A DNA stretch of 44,288 nucleotides from Candidatus Gastranaerophilales bacterium (GCA_944324185.1 CALUVI010000012.1:1-44288), one strand, 5' to 3'; counted from the stretch's first letter, positions 35,245 to 44,219 are shown. Made by a program: numbers and translations. Notes: generated from the sequence alone by a model not told the origin.

Positions 35245-37767
35245 TTATCCGAGAATTTCTTTGTTTATCAGTTTTTCCATTTCGTATACTACGTTTATCA
35301 AGATAGAATCTACGCCATAGCAGTTACTGTCTCTTCTGTATGTATCTGCATTATCTGTTGAAACACCCTCTGCGTTTTCACCATAACCATATATTGGGGC
35401 TCCAGAAGCACTGCTTTCATTTACTACAGTTTCAAGATTTGCAAACGCTGTTTGTTGAGCCTGTCTGAACAATTCAATAATTCTATTAGGATCAATATAC
35501 TGCTGGTATGAGACTATGTAATCCTGTAATATGCCGCGCATTGCTTTATTTACAGGATCGTTGTCACCTGCTGTATCGGATGTTAATACTATTATTGTGC
35601 CGCTTGCACCATTATAGCTAAATGCTTCTTCGCTTCTGCTGTTGATTTTAACCCAATCATCTCCGCCGCTTGTAGAATCATTGATATAATATCTTGAAAA
35701 GTCTCTGAAATTACCGCCGGAATACAATCTTCCGAGTTCAGAAGAACCATTAGATGTTGTTCTGCCGTTCAAGAGGCTCTTAGAAGCAGATTCTTTAAGG
35801 AATGATCTTGCACTATCATCATTTGAAATCTTTTCAAGGAGTTTAGTGTAATTCTTAACAAGATTTTCCATAACAATAGAGATGCTGTTCTCATCATACT
35901 GGCTTCTGAGCACTGAAGGATCAGACAATGTCTGGAATAATGCGGTATTGAAGAGGTTATCTTTTTCAAGCTGCGATAACTGTAAGCCGTTGATTTCTTC
36001 TGTATAAGCTCCTTCCAGTTTTTCTCTCATCTGTCTGTTTACAAGATCGTTGAGAGCTGCATTACCTTCATCATTCCAAGCGCCGACTCTTTCACTGTAG
36101 TTAACAAAAGTAATTGAGCCGTCATTATTTACATAATAAGTGAATTTAGCACGTGCGGTTGAAACATTGACACCGTTATATTTTAGATTTTCGTTCATGT
36201 CTTTAATCAGGTCTTCTGAATCATCGTGTACATCGACTTTTTCAACGATTCCAACAACTTTGGCTTTCAATTCATCAATCAATTCTGTAATCTTAGACGG
36301 GACATTGAAAGAATTAATGGCTGATGTATAGTTAGAATCACCAAAGACTTCTTCAATTGCTGCCTTATGATTTTCGCCCTTGCCGGCAATTGCATCACAG
36401 TAAGCAATTGCAGCTTCTTTATAAAGTTTAAGTGATTCTTCCGGATCTGTATTCTTAAGGCTTGCAGCGTGTTCAATTGAATTGTCATATATCGTGTTCA
36501 ATTCTTCTATTGACAGGTCACTCTCAGCTCCGCTTTCTCCGAGGATATCCTGAATATTAGCGTTAACCTGTCCGACGACCCATTCTATCAATTTGTTTTT
36601 ATCTAATGTGCCGGAGCCTTCCATATCAAAATCTCCGTTAAGTGCTTTTTCTACAGCTTCATCTATAATATTTCTGTAAGCTTCAAGATAAACGCCCTCG
36701 GTTAAAAGATCTGCAGTTGTTTCGCCGAGTTCTGTTTTAATTGCATTATAGAGCTGAGAACCCTCATCACATGCAAGAGTTTTTCTGGTGGTGATTTCTT
36801 TTTCAATTTCTTTAAATTCTTCCGAAGCTTTTATAACTGAAAGGGTTGTCGAACATAAACTTTCAAAATTGCAAACTTTTGTTTCAGATAGCTTTCTATC
36901 TATGTATTTTTCAATTGCAGCATCATAAAGCTCTGCATAAGCTTCATAATCAGCCTCTTTCTTCAAAGGCTCCAGAGTTTTCTGCAGCGCTTTTCTTGCT
37001 ACAGCTTCTTGAATGTCGTTCAAATTCTCCAATCCGCTTGTATCATAACCATACTGTTCAAGATCAACGCCATTTGCCTCTTTTAGACCGGCAGTTGCAA
37101 GATATGCATCAATAATTTCCGTGACGGACGCCTGTATTTCGTACGGATCAGCATCTTCCGGCAACTGTTTTATATAGTTTTCAATTAATTTATTCAAATC
37201 CTTATCGTCAGCACACTTGTAATCGTACTGTTTGAAGGTTTCCTGCATAGAATCCAGATATTCTGCAGAACAATATTGTGCAGTACATTTATTCATAATT
37301 GCAGGAGATTTTTCTTCTAAGTAAGTTTCAAAATCTTCAACCGTTCCGCCGCTTTTTAAATAGTCTTCAATAAGAAGAGACAACTCTTCTTTAACGTCTT
37401 TTTTCCAATCAGCGGAACCGGAAATAAATGACGGGCAACTCATATCAGATGCAAAATCATTCAAAACTTCATAAAGTTCCATACGGGTCTGCATTTTTTC
37501 CATTTCGTTAGCATCTAATGCGCTCTTGTTCTTCAGGTTGGTGCCTTCAATATTTCCGCTTGTATTTGTATCAATAGTTTTCCAGAAAGAATTAATAAGG
37601 TCATTTTTGCCGGCTTCCGTTGTTTCCCCGTCCCATTCAAAATTCTCTTTAAAAAAGTTTCTAAATTCTGTTTTTGTAATAGCACCGTCACTGTTTGTGT
37701 CAGCTTTTGATACCCAATCTCCCTGATTTGATAAGAACTGGTAAACTTTTGATAAATCGTTTGACAT
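35245..37767 (-). CDS. Large EF-hand protein of unknown function
   Basis: An 840-residue protein. The start chosen is ATG 37767, which follows AAAAAGGAG at good spacing; the frame is open 20 codons further up without a Shine-Dalgarno. A canonical EF-hand loop lies at residues 23-34 (DTNSDGAITKTE), a second at 66-77 (DTNTSGNIEGTN, with Asn in place of the last Glu), and a third possible one near 390 (DMEGSGTLDKNK). The rest is acidic and helical. There is no signal peptide and no membrane helix. It is a monocistronic gene with a strong terminator, flanked on both sides by direct repeat blocks. Calcium binding is likely; role and location are unknown. Confidence 0.75.
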   Translation of the reverse strand: MSNDLSKVYQFLSNQGDWVSKADTNSDGAITKTEFRNFFKENFEWDGETTEAGKNDLINSFWKTIDTNTSGNIEGTNLKNKSALDANEMEKMQTRMELYEVLNDFASDMSCPSFISGSADWKKDVKEELSLLIEDYLKSGGTVEDFETYLEEKSPAIMNKCTAQYCSAEYLDSMQETFKQYDYKCADDKDLNKLIENYIKQLPEDADPYEIQASVTEIIDAYLATAGLKEANGVDLEQYGYDTSGLENLNDIQEAVARKALQKTLEPLKKEADYEAYAELYDAAIEKYIDRKLSETKVCNFESLCSTTLSVIKASEEFKEIEKEITTRKTLACDEGSQLYNAIKTELGETTADLLTEGVYLEAYRNIIDEAVEKALNGDFDMEGSGTLDKNKLIEWVVGQVNANIQDILGESGAESDLSIEELNTIYDNSIEHAASLKNTDPEESLKLYKEAAIAYCDAIAGKGENHKAAIEEVFGDSNYTSAINSFNVPSKITELIDELKAKVVGIVEKVDVHDDSEDLIKDMNENLKYNGVNVSTARAKFTYYVNNDGSITFVNYSERVGAWNDEGNAALNDLVNRQMREKLEGAYTEEINGLQLSQLEKDNLFNTALFQTLSDPSVLRSQYDENSISIVMENLVKNYTKLLEKISNDDSARSFLKESASKSLLNGRTTSNGSSELGRLYSGGNFRDFSRYYINDSTSGGDDWVKINSRSEEAFSYNGASGTIIVLTSDTAGDNDPVNKAMRGILQDYIVSYQQYIDPNRIIELFRQAQQTAFANLETVVNESSASGAPIYGYGENAEGVSTDNADTYRRDSNCYGVDSILINVVYEMEKLINKEILG

Positions 37768-37849
37768 TTTAATCTCCTTTTTCCGCTTTCTAAGAAAAGT
37801 TCCATTATTTAATATAGTTATCGGCATTTTTTCAAAAAACTTTAGGGTT

Positions 37850-38830
37850 TATGGGAGAATTGTTACAAAAGTTTACATTTAGGAGAAATGCTGCTGCTTT
37901 TATTCACTAGTTTAAGAGATTTTTCACCCTTGAATTGCAGTCGGGCTCTGAATGACAGCAGACTGGTAACTTTTGCTTTCCGATGTGCTGTCATTGCGAG
38001 GAGCGGAAGCGACGCGGCAATCCATATTAATATCAGCCCCTCTCCCTAACCCTCTCCCACAAAGGGGAGAGGGGATTTGCGCGTTGTCGTTCATTTAGCG
38101 TGACATGGGTTGAGCGACCTTGTGCGTCCCTTCCCTTTCGAGGGAAGGTTAGGATGGGTGCTTATTGATAGCTGGCACCCTCTCCTTCTCTCCCTCTTTT
38201 AGGGAGAGAGGCGCTCCGGCGCTCATCTGGCGTGACATGGGTTGAGCGACCTTGTGCGTTCCTTCCCTTAAATTCATCCTGACTGTAGTGTCACATACCG
38301 GTTCAATACATTTACCCCTGAGGGAAGGTTGGGATGGGTGATATTTGGTTGTATCGATAGCCTATCACCCTCTCCTTCTCTCCCTCTTTTAGGGAGAGAG
38401 GCGCTCCGACGCTCATCTGGCGTAACATGGATTGAGCAACCTTGCGTGTTCCTTCCCTTTCGAGGGAAGGTTAGGATGGGTGCTTATTGATAGCTATCAC
38501 CCTCCCCTGCCCTCCCTCTTTTAGGGAGGGAGAGCGCGCTGTCGCTCATCTGGCGTGACATGGGTTGAGCGACCTTGCACGTCCCCCCGCCCTGGACATA
38601 CATCCGGTTTGTAGAATTACAAATCAAACTAATACATTTACCCCGGAGAGGGTTAGAGAGAGGGGCTGATAGTAAATTGTTCCCCACCCGCATTTGTAGT
38701 TCGCTAACGCTCACACAACTGCGACCTCCCCGACTGGAGAGGCAAAGCGCAGCATTCGAGTTTAATAAGCTAGCACCCTCCCTCATAAGGGCTGGTAAAT
38801 CTTACATACCGGTAAAAGCCCATTCAATTT
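37850..38830. repeat. 1-kb gene-free repeat mosaic
   Basis: No gene. It holds a GATTTTTCACCC...CTGAATGAC arm (37918-37965), a CATTGCGAGGAGCGG...GCAATCC palindrome (37992-38022), then three or more tandem-like blocks of about 150-170 bp. Each block carries ATGGGTTGAGCGACC, CCTTCCCT-TTCG-AGGGAAGG, GATAGCTGGCACCC and CTCTCCCT/AGGGAGAG or CCCTCCCT/AGGGAGGG stems. A ~51-bp module interrupts one TTCG loop at 38270-38320. Reverse GGGGTAAATG modules also end at 38644. Confidence 0.87.
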
Positions 38831-38851
38831 ACCGATTTTACTCTCGCAAGA

Positions 38852-38879
38852 TTGCCTTTTATTAATAAATTAATATAAT
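38852..38879 (+). promoter_or_regulatory. Promoter for a candidate leaderless mRNA
   Basis: TTGCCT, 16 nt, TATAAT, ending exactly 6 nt before the ATG at 38886. No Shine-Dalgarno is present. Confidence 0.6.
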
Positions 38880-38885
38880 ATTATT

Positions 38886-39533
38886 ATGAAAAAGTTTTTA
38901 ATCTGTCTTATTTTATTAAACATCGCTTTGCCTTCGCACGCTTTTCTCTGGTTCAAAAAAGACAAAGCGCTCGAAAAAGAATTGCAAGGCAAGGGTTATG
39001 CCGGTACTCTTCCGAGTTTAGGCGATAAAATAGAAAAATCCAAAACAAAAGTTACAACCCCGATTTTTGAATCTCAGGAAAATTTTAACGACCCAGCGGA
39101 TTTAAAACCTGTTCCTAAAGACAATCCTGCTTTTATCAATATCATTCAGAAAAAAGACAAAACTTCTAACTTTGCAGAAGATGCCAATGAAATTATTCCG
39201 ATGCTGGAAAAACTCGTTGACAGCATTGAAGATAATGAAAGCTTACAGCTTTTTATAACAAAAGCAAACCTGCTTACACTCAACATTGATAACCTTGCAG
39301 AAAAATACAAAGGTAAGCCGGAAAGTTATTATGAATCTTTTAGAAAATTGCAGGAAGTTAATAACTATGTAAAATCAATTTCAACTCTGAGGCGCGAGGC
39401 AGTTACTTATCAAAGATATCTGGCATACTCCACAACCGGCTCAATTTACAATCCGGAAAACATTGCGCAGCAGCTTGAATATCTGATGGAAGAACTTACC
39501 ACGGCAATCCTGCTTCTGAAAGAAGAAGGTTAA
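38886..39533 (+). CDS. Secreted helical protein of unknown function
   Basis: A 215-residue exported protein with signal peptide (core about 4-16, cleavage near SHA 17-19). A Lys-rich segment then a mostly helical region follow (NEIIPMLEKLVDSIEDNES, ANLLTLNIDNLAEKYKG, LEYLMEELTTAILLLKEEG). No family is recognised. It is probably periplasmic. It lies convergent with the prephenate dehydratase-like gene, overlapping it by 4 bp. Confidence 0.6.
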   Translation: MKKFLICLILLNIALPSHAFLWFKKDKALEKELQGKGYAGTLPSLGDKIEKSKTKVTTPIFESQENFNDPADLKPVPKDNPAFINIIQKKDKTSNFAEDANEIIPMLEKLVDSIEDNESLQLFITKANLLTLNIDNLAEKYKGKPESYYESFRKLQEVNNYVKSISTLRREAVTYQRYLAYSTTGSIYNPENIAQQLEYLMEELTTAILLLKEEG

Positions 39534-40378
39534 AACCTCGCGTATGAGCCGATAACTCTTACGCTCTGAGCTTGAGGTTCAAGCTCTTTTATAAGATTTC
39601 TTATAATTTCATCATCTTTATGCCCGTCAAAGTCTATAAATACAGCCTGTTCTTCCGCATTGTTATTCATCATCTTGGAATTAATCTGGGTGATATTTAT
39701 ATGATATTTAACAAAAACCTGAACGATATCCAGCAAGGCTCCCTGTCTGTCATTCAAGAACAATACTATGCTTGTCTTATCTTTACCGGTAGGATAAGTT
39801 GTTGAATCACCGATTACTATAAATCTCCGTTTATTATTCTTGTCATCTTCAATATGCTCTCTTAAAATATTCAAGTTGTAAATTTCCGCAGTTTTGTGAG
39901 TCCCGATTATGGAATAGGTTAAATTATAGTTATTCAACAATCTTGCTGCCTCATCCATGCTCTCTGCCACAACAATATTTAACTGTCTCGGCATTTCATC
40001 CCTGACGAAAATCTTGCTCTTGGCTAGAGCATTCGGATTTGCTATGAGTCCTGTAAGGCTGTAAAATTCGGTTGTTTTGGATAAAATACAATCGTTTACC
40101 GGAACAATAGTCTCCGCCAGAATCTGTATATTCTGATTCTTTGTCATAATAAGATTATCTATTGTCTCTCTTATAATCCCTTTATACGTTGTCTCCACGG
40201 GCAATACTGCTATTGCATTACAATTTTCGTCCACATAATCAATACACTCTTTTATGGAATTCAAAGACCTTTGGTACAAATACAAATCATAAGCCTTAAA
40301 AAGTTCATCTTTTGCAATCTCTGAATATGAGCCGCCCATACCGAGACATATAACTTCATTAAACTCTTCAAACATCAT
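39530..40378 (-). CDS. Prephenate dehydratase-like protein with ACT domain, divergent active site
   Basis: A 282-residue protein with the bipartite PDT plus ACT layout of monofunctional PheA, which makes phenylpyruvate. However, the key motifs are altered. GPxG(S/T)FSE is GMGGSYSE (13-20), PxENS is PVETT (60-64), TRF is RRF (184-186), and the Phe-binding ESRP of ACT is NSKM. The fold seems retained (for example IRETIDNL, ALAKSKIF, GALLDIVQVFVKYHINITQI). Either a divergent enzyme or a sensor/regulatory paralogue. ATG 40375 fits the GGAG Shine-Dalgarno better than 40378. Divergent from the 40511 gene. Confidence 0.7.
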   Translation of the reverse strand: MMFEEFNEVICLGMGGSYSEIAKDELFKAYDLYLYQRSLNSIKECIDYVDENCNAIAVLPVETTYKGIIRETIDNLIMTKNQNIQILAETIVPVNDCILSKTTEFYSLTGLIANPNALAKSKIFVRDEMPRQLNIVVAESMDEAARLLNNYNLTYSIIGTHKTAEIYNLNILREHIEDDKNNKRRFIVIGDSTTYPTGKDKTSIVLFLNDRQGALLDIVQVFVKYHINITQINSKMMNNNAEEQAVFIDFDGHKDDEIIRNLIKELEPQAQSVRVIGSYARF

Positions 40379-40459
40379 AAACTCCGTTTTTCTTCAATTA
40401 TATAATAAATGTATTCTTATGTAAATTTTTGTAAAATTTTCTTCAAAAACTCTAAAGTT

Positions 40460-40488
40460 TTGTCAGTCTTGTGCCGATATATTATGAT
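40460..40488 (+). promoter_or_regulatory. Near-consensus sigma-70 promoter
   Basis: TTGTCA, 17 nt, TATGAT, each 5 of 6 to consensus. It lies 22 nt before the ATG at 40511, with AAGGAG between. Confidence 0.7.
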
Positions 40489-40510
40489 ATAAAACATATA
40501 AGGAGAAATT

Positions 40511-41761
40511 ATGAACATAGACGGAATCGGATTTCAAGGGTTACAAGGGAGTAAAGGTGTCGGCGGAAAAAACGGTACGGGTAATACCGGAAGTGCTACC
40601 GGCGCTGAAGGAAGTACAGCATCCCAAAATACAAAAACACCTTCTGACAGCAAAATTGATAAAGTTCAGGAATTTTATTTAAAATTCAAAGCCGGAGTTT
40701 TATCATTTGAAGAACTATGCAGCAGATTACAGGGCTTGGGTGTAGAACTTCAATATGAAAAAGATGCTCAGGGAAATAATATTATCGGCGTAACTTTTGA
40801 AACACAAGAGGGTCCGGTATATTGTTCAATTGACGGTAAAAACGGGGCTGCTGCACCAAAAGAGTCTTCTAAGGTAACAACAACTGATGAAAATGGTTTG
40901 ACTGTAACAATTGAAAAGCATGCAGACGGAAGCTCTAAAATTACAAGAAAAGATGAAAACGGTAATCTTGTAGAAGTTGAAGAACGAAATACGGATGGTC
41001 AAACTACAAGGCTGACTACATATAATGAAGCCGGAAGGATTCAAAATATTAAAGAATTTGAATATAACAAAGACGGCTCTTACATTGAGACTGTTAAAAA
41101 TGCTTCCGGTGAGATTGTTTCCAGAGCAGAAGTAAGTGCTGACGGCAAAACAAGGACTGATATTACTCCTGATCATACGGGAAGTGCACTAAAAGGGCAG
41201 TTGTTCTCAATGGATGAAATCATTGATGCAGGATTTAATTCAGTGGATATTGCAAAATACTTTGCCCTTGTAAGAGGTAATGACGGTAATTTCTACTACG
41301 AAATTAGGACTGATGCGGGAGAAGCTCAATCACTTGACGAATTTTACAGTAATATAATGCAGGAAAAAGCAGCCGGAGTAATTGAAAAATATGAAGCCGG
41401 AACAATTACATTTGTTGAAATCATACAGGAATTAAAACAGCTGGGATTTACCGGCATAACAGGCGAAGTAAATGCTGACGGAACCTGCGTTATTTATTAT
41501 CAATGCGGAGATGATACTTTTACTGTAGAAGATACTACGATGAAAGATATTAATCAGGAATGGAATAAATGCCGGGCTGCAGGTGACAACGTTGAAGCTT
41601 TTGCCAAAACTCTTGAAAGTTTCCGCGGAGTTACGGATGTTGAATATTCTAAAACAGATTACGGTACAGAAAAAATCACATTCAAACTTGATGGTATTCT
41701 CCATACATTTACTTCTATACCAGCAAATACTGAGCTGCCGGAAGAAGAATCAGAAGAATAA
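40511..41761 (+). CDS. Orphan protein with internal duplicated domain
   Basis: A 416-residue protein without signal peptide or membrane helix. Residues 1-50 are Gly/Ser/Thr-rich and disordered. A ~55-residue unit at 57-112 (KFKAGVLSFEELCSRLQGLG, then a beta hairpin ending in YCSIDG) recurs at 292-341 (KYEAGTITFVEIIQELKQLG). A weaker third copy lies near 348-405. Between them, 125-215 is a run of short beta strands of YD/RHS-like type (HADGSSKITRKDENGNLVEV). An AAGGAG Shine-Dalgarno precedes the ATG. It ends 1 bp before the convergent flgC stop. Function unknown. Confidence 0.65.
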   Translation: MNIDGIGFQGLQGSKGVGGKNGTGNTGSATGAEGSTASQNTKTPSDSKIDKVQEFYLKFKAGVLSFEELCSRLQGLGVELQYEKDAQGNNIIGVTFETQEGPVYCSIDGKNGAAAPKESSKVTTTDENGLTVTIEKHADGSSKITRKDENGNLVEVEERNTDGQTTRLTTYNEAGRIQNIKEFEYNKDGSYIETVKNASGEIVSRAEVSADGKTRTDITPDHTGSALKGQLFSMDEIIDAGFNSVDIAKYFALVRGNDGNFYYEIRTDAGEAQSLDEFYSNIMQEKAAGVIEKYEAGTITFVEIIQELKQLGFTGITGEVNADGTCVIYYQCGDDTFTVEDTTMKDINQEWNKCRAAGDNVEAFAKTLESFRGVTDVEYSKTDYGTEKITFKLDGILHTFTSIPANTELPEEESEE

Positions 41762-41762
41762 A

Positions 41763-42209
41763 TTAAGCACGTCCGATTTCTGTTGCTCTTGAAGCCATTG
41801 ATTTAGAGATGTTAACCAGCGCAAGGTTAGCTTCATAAGCTCTCTGCGCCATAATAGCATCTGCCATATCTACCATGGCATTTACGTTAGAGGCTCTAAT
41901 GTATCCGTTAGCATCTGCATCAGGATGTCCCGGAGAATATATTCTCTCTCCTACAGTCGGGTCTTCAACACATCCGTTAAAGACAACTCCGCCTTGCAAA
42001 TACGGAAGAGTGCCGGTACCAAAAACATCGTTTTTCATAACGTTCATTAAACCGTGGAAAGAAATATCTTCAGAAGCATTAAGAACCGGAATGCGTCTTA
42101 CATAATTCGGCGTATCAACGTTTGCAATGTTTTTTGCGTGGATATCCAATCTTAAACCGTGTGCTTGAAGAGCATTTGCGCCTATATTTATTGATTCTAA
42201 TATACTCAT
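41763..42209 (-). CDS. flgC: Flagellar basal-body rod protein FlgC
   Basis: A proximal rod subunit. The 148-residue protein has the flagellar rod N-terminus (NIGANALQAHGLRLDIHAKNIANVDT), the FlgC-type central segment VGERIYSPGHPDADANGYI, and the C-terminal helix MAQRAYEANLALVNISKSM. An AGTGAGG Shine-Dalgarno precedes the ATG. It is the last visible gene of flgF-flgG-flgB-flgC. Confidence 0.94.
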   Translation of the reverse strand: MSILESINIGANALQAHGLRLDIHAKNIANVDTPNYVRRIPVLNASEDISFHGLMNVMKNDVFGTGTLPYLQGGVVFNGCVEDPTVGERIYSPGHPDADANGYIRASNVNAMVDMADAIMAQRAYEANLALVNISKSMASRATEIGRA

Positions 42210-42228
42210 TCTGATACCTCACTTTCTG

Positions 42229-42579
42229 CTACTTGCCGACGTTAATAACGGTTTTCATCTCTGTAATTATATTTGACATTCTTCTTGTTGCCATTGTATA
42301 AAGAATAGAGTTTTTCTGTATCTCTGTTAATTCTTTTGCAATATCAATTTCTTCTTTTTGCCTGTCCTCAAGAACACCTGACGGTCCGAGTTCTTCGGAG
42401 AGCTTAGTTTCTAAAGGGCTGTTCATTGAACCCAGATACATTGAAAAATCAATATCGCGCCTGACGTACCCCGGCGTATCAACGTTCGCGACATTTGAAC
42501 CGAGAGCGCGCTGTCTCTGGGATATCAAGTCCATCATTAAATTAGTTTTACCCATTGAATCTAAACTTGTGTATGTCAT
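42229..42579 (-). CDS. flgB: Flagellar basal-body rod protein FlgB
   Basis: A proximal rod subunit of 116 residues, a little short for FlgB. The rod motif is RQRALGSNVANVDTPGYVRRDIDF (about 22-45), then a short linker and a C-terminal helix with LTEIQKNSILYTMATRRMSNIITEM. A CAAGGAG Shine-Dalgarno precedes the ATG. It lies 19 bp before flgC. Confidence 0.9.
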   Translation of the reverse strand: MTYTSLDSMGKTNLMMDLISQRQRALGSNVANVDTPGYVRRDIDFSMYLGSMNSPLETKLSEELGPSGVLEDRQKEEIDIAKELTEIQKNSILYTMATRRMSNIITEMKTVINVGK

Positions 42580-42626
42580 TTTTAATCTCCTTGAAGTTTA
42601 GCGTTTTTCATCCGATTATTTCAGCG

Positions 42627-43340
42627 CTATTCTCTTATGTTTATAGCCTTGTTGTACATATCATCAGCAACCTTCATCAGATTCATACTTGCAATCATTG
42701 ATGTGTTAAGTCTCATAAGGTCATTAATTTCATCATATATATTTGTATTAGAGACTTCTGTTGCGTATTGCCTTACATTATCAGTATTTTTTATAATCTT
42801 AGGCGCGCCGGATTCGTCGTTATAAACCATTTTGTTATTATGCCCCTGCTCCAGAGCCTCCGGACACTCAAACTGCACAATAGGAATCGTTCCGATTTTT
42901 TCGGGAAGAGAACCGGCGTCATCGTAGTTTATAACATCGCCGTTCGGCTTAACCTCTATTTTGTATGAATTTGCAGGGATTTTGATTCCGTCTCCGACCA
43001 TCCAGTCGTCAACAGTCATCAAGTAACCGCCTTCTCCTCTTTTAAACGAGCCGTCACGGGTATATTGAACTTCTCCGTCTGCTGATACTACAGGAATATA
43101 ACCTTCGCCGTCTATTGCAATATCATAAGGGTTTTTGCTTATTCTTATAGAACCTTTAAGCGCATTAGTTCTTATAGCGCCGTCTACGTAGCCGTCTTCA
43201 CGGAGAATTTGTTCAAATCGAGTTGTTTTATACGCAGCAGTATTGTAGTTTGCAAGGTTATTCGCTATATACCCGAGCTTGTCAAACTGCATTGTTGCAT
43301 TATTTACACTTTTTCTTACTACCGCCTGCATGTTATACAT
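42627..43340 (-). CDS. flgG: Flagellar distal-rod protein, FlgG-type
   Basis: A 237-residue rod/hook family protein. The N-terminal rod motif is FDKLGYIANNLANYNTAAYK (about 18-37). A central FlgG/FlgF segment follows (SKNPYDIAIDGEGYIPV, YTRDGSFKRGEGGYLMT). The C-terminal helix is VSNTNIYDEINDLMRLNTSMIASMN. This C-terminus fits FlgG better than FlgF, but the two are hard to separate in distant phyla. It starts after GGAGGG, 14 bp past the upstream flgF-type gene. Confidence 0.82.
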   Translation of the reverse strand: MYNMQAVVRKSVNNATMQFDKLGYIANNLANYNTAAYKTTRFEQILREDGYVDGAIRTNALKGSIRISKNPYDIAIDGEGYIPVVSADGEVQYTRDGSFKRGEGGYLMTVDDWMVGDGIKIPANSYKIEVKPNGDVINYDDAGSLPEKIGTIPIVQFECPEALEQGHNNKMVYNDESGAPKIIKNTDNVRQYATEVSNTNIYDEINDLMRLNTSMIASMNLMKVADDMYNKAINIRE

Positions 43341-43353
43341 AGTTTAAACCCTC

Positions 43354-44052
43354 CTAACTTACGCTTCCTAACTGGCTTATAACTTTTTGCAAATTGCTGC
43401 TTTCGATAAGAAATATCTGCCTGTTAGCTTCAAAATTCCTTACGACAGGTTTTACTGCAAGAAATTCATTTTGTATTGAAACGTTGGAATATTCGTTGTA
43501 TCCCTGCTTAATATCAGGGTCTAAGACAGCCATACCGTTTGAGTCAACAATTCCTAAGTATCCTGCATCAAGAAGCCGGTTGGAATCTTTTGAATATACA
43601 CTTATTTTACCTTTGGTATTAACAACAACCTGAGCCGGATTGTCAGGAACGACAGGGAGTTTTATCGGCATTCCGGCATCTGATAAAACAGGATTGTCTT
43701 CAAGGTTCAGAAGGTTTCCTTCTCTATCCAGCTTAAATCTTCCGTCACGTGTAAGCTGGACACCGACCGGAGTTTGAATCTGGAAATAACCTTTGTTTGC
43801 CATTGTTATATCAAGCGGATTTTTCGAAACCATAATACGTCCGACCTGATCGTCTACCGTACTTGAAAGTCCGTGAACGCCAATAAATTCAGTGAATGAC
43901 GACACAACCGGTTCACGTCTCTGGTATCCGACTTTATCAAAACCTATAACATTTTCGTTAATCATACCTAAGATTTCACTTTGAACATGCATTGCCCTGA
44001 TAGAGGCTTTCATACCTTGTTCACAGAATCTTACACCGCCGTTGATTTGCAT
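43354..44052 (-). CDS. flgF: Flagellar rod protein, FlgF-type
   Basis: A 232-residue rod/hook family protein, first visible gene of the flagellar operon. The N-terminal motif is unusual (INENVIGFDKVGYQRREP instead of the common NVANxxTxGFK). The central segment VSKNPLDITMANKGYFQI with LTRDGRFKLDREGNLLN is typical. The C-terminal helix VRNFEANRQIFLIESSNL resembles FlgF/FlgG. An AAAGAGG Shine-Dalgarno precedes the ATG. Confidence 0.78.
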   Translation of the reverse strand: MQINGGVRFCEQGMKASIRAMHVQSEILGMINENVIGFDKVGYQRREPVVSSFTEFIGVHGLSSTVDDQVGRIMVSKNPLDITMANKGYFQIQTPVGVQLTRDGRFKLDREGNLLNLEDNPVLSDAGMPIKLPVVPDNPAQVVVNTKGKISVYSKDSNRLLDAGYLGIVDSNGMAVLDPDIKQGYNEYSNVSIQNEFLAVKPVVRNFEANRQIFLIESSNLQKVISQLGSVS

Positions 44053-44180
44053 AGTTGTACCTCTTTTTTATATTAAACGGATAATTCATCTTAGTGCTTT
44101 AGTAAATTTCAGAAAAATCATCTGTTTAAAGTAGTTTGTTATGAATTTAATGATAAATATAAAAAAGTCAAAATTTATTA

Positions 44181-44209
44181 TTGACATAGGATTTTGTTTC
44201 TAATATCAT
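44181..44209 (+). promoter_or_regulatory. Promoter of the tRNA-Thr gene
   Basis: Perfect -35 TTGACA, 17 nt, -10 TATCAT (5 of 6). It would start transcription about 4 nt before the mature tRNA end. Confidence 0.8.
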
Positions 44210-44219
44210 AAGACTTGAC

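Noticed and set aside
11771..38644. GGGGTAAATG copies as real translation starts (Shine-Dalgarno plus ATG)
   Set aside because: Downstream frames are not conserved between copies and stop within a few codons, so it is treated as a repeat motif.
38484..38865. Overlapping ~100-codon frames in the 38.5-38.9 kb repeats
   Set aside because: Pure repeat translation with no Shine-Dalgarno. The two strands are equally open.
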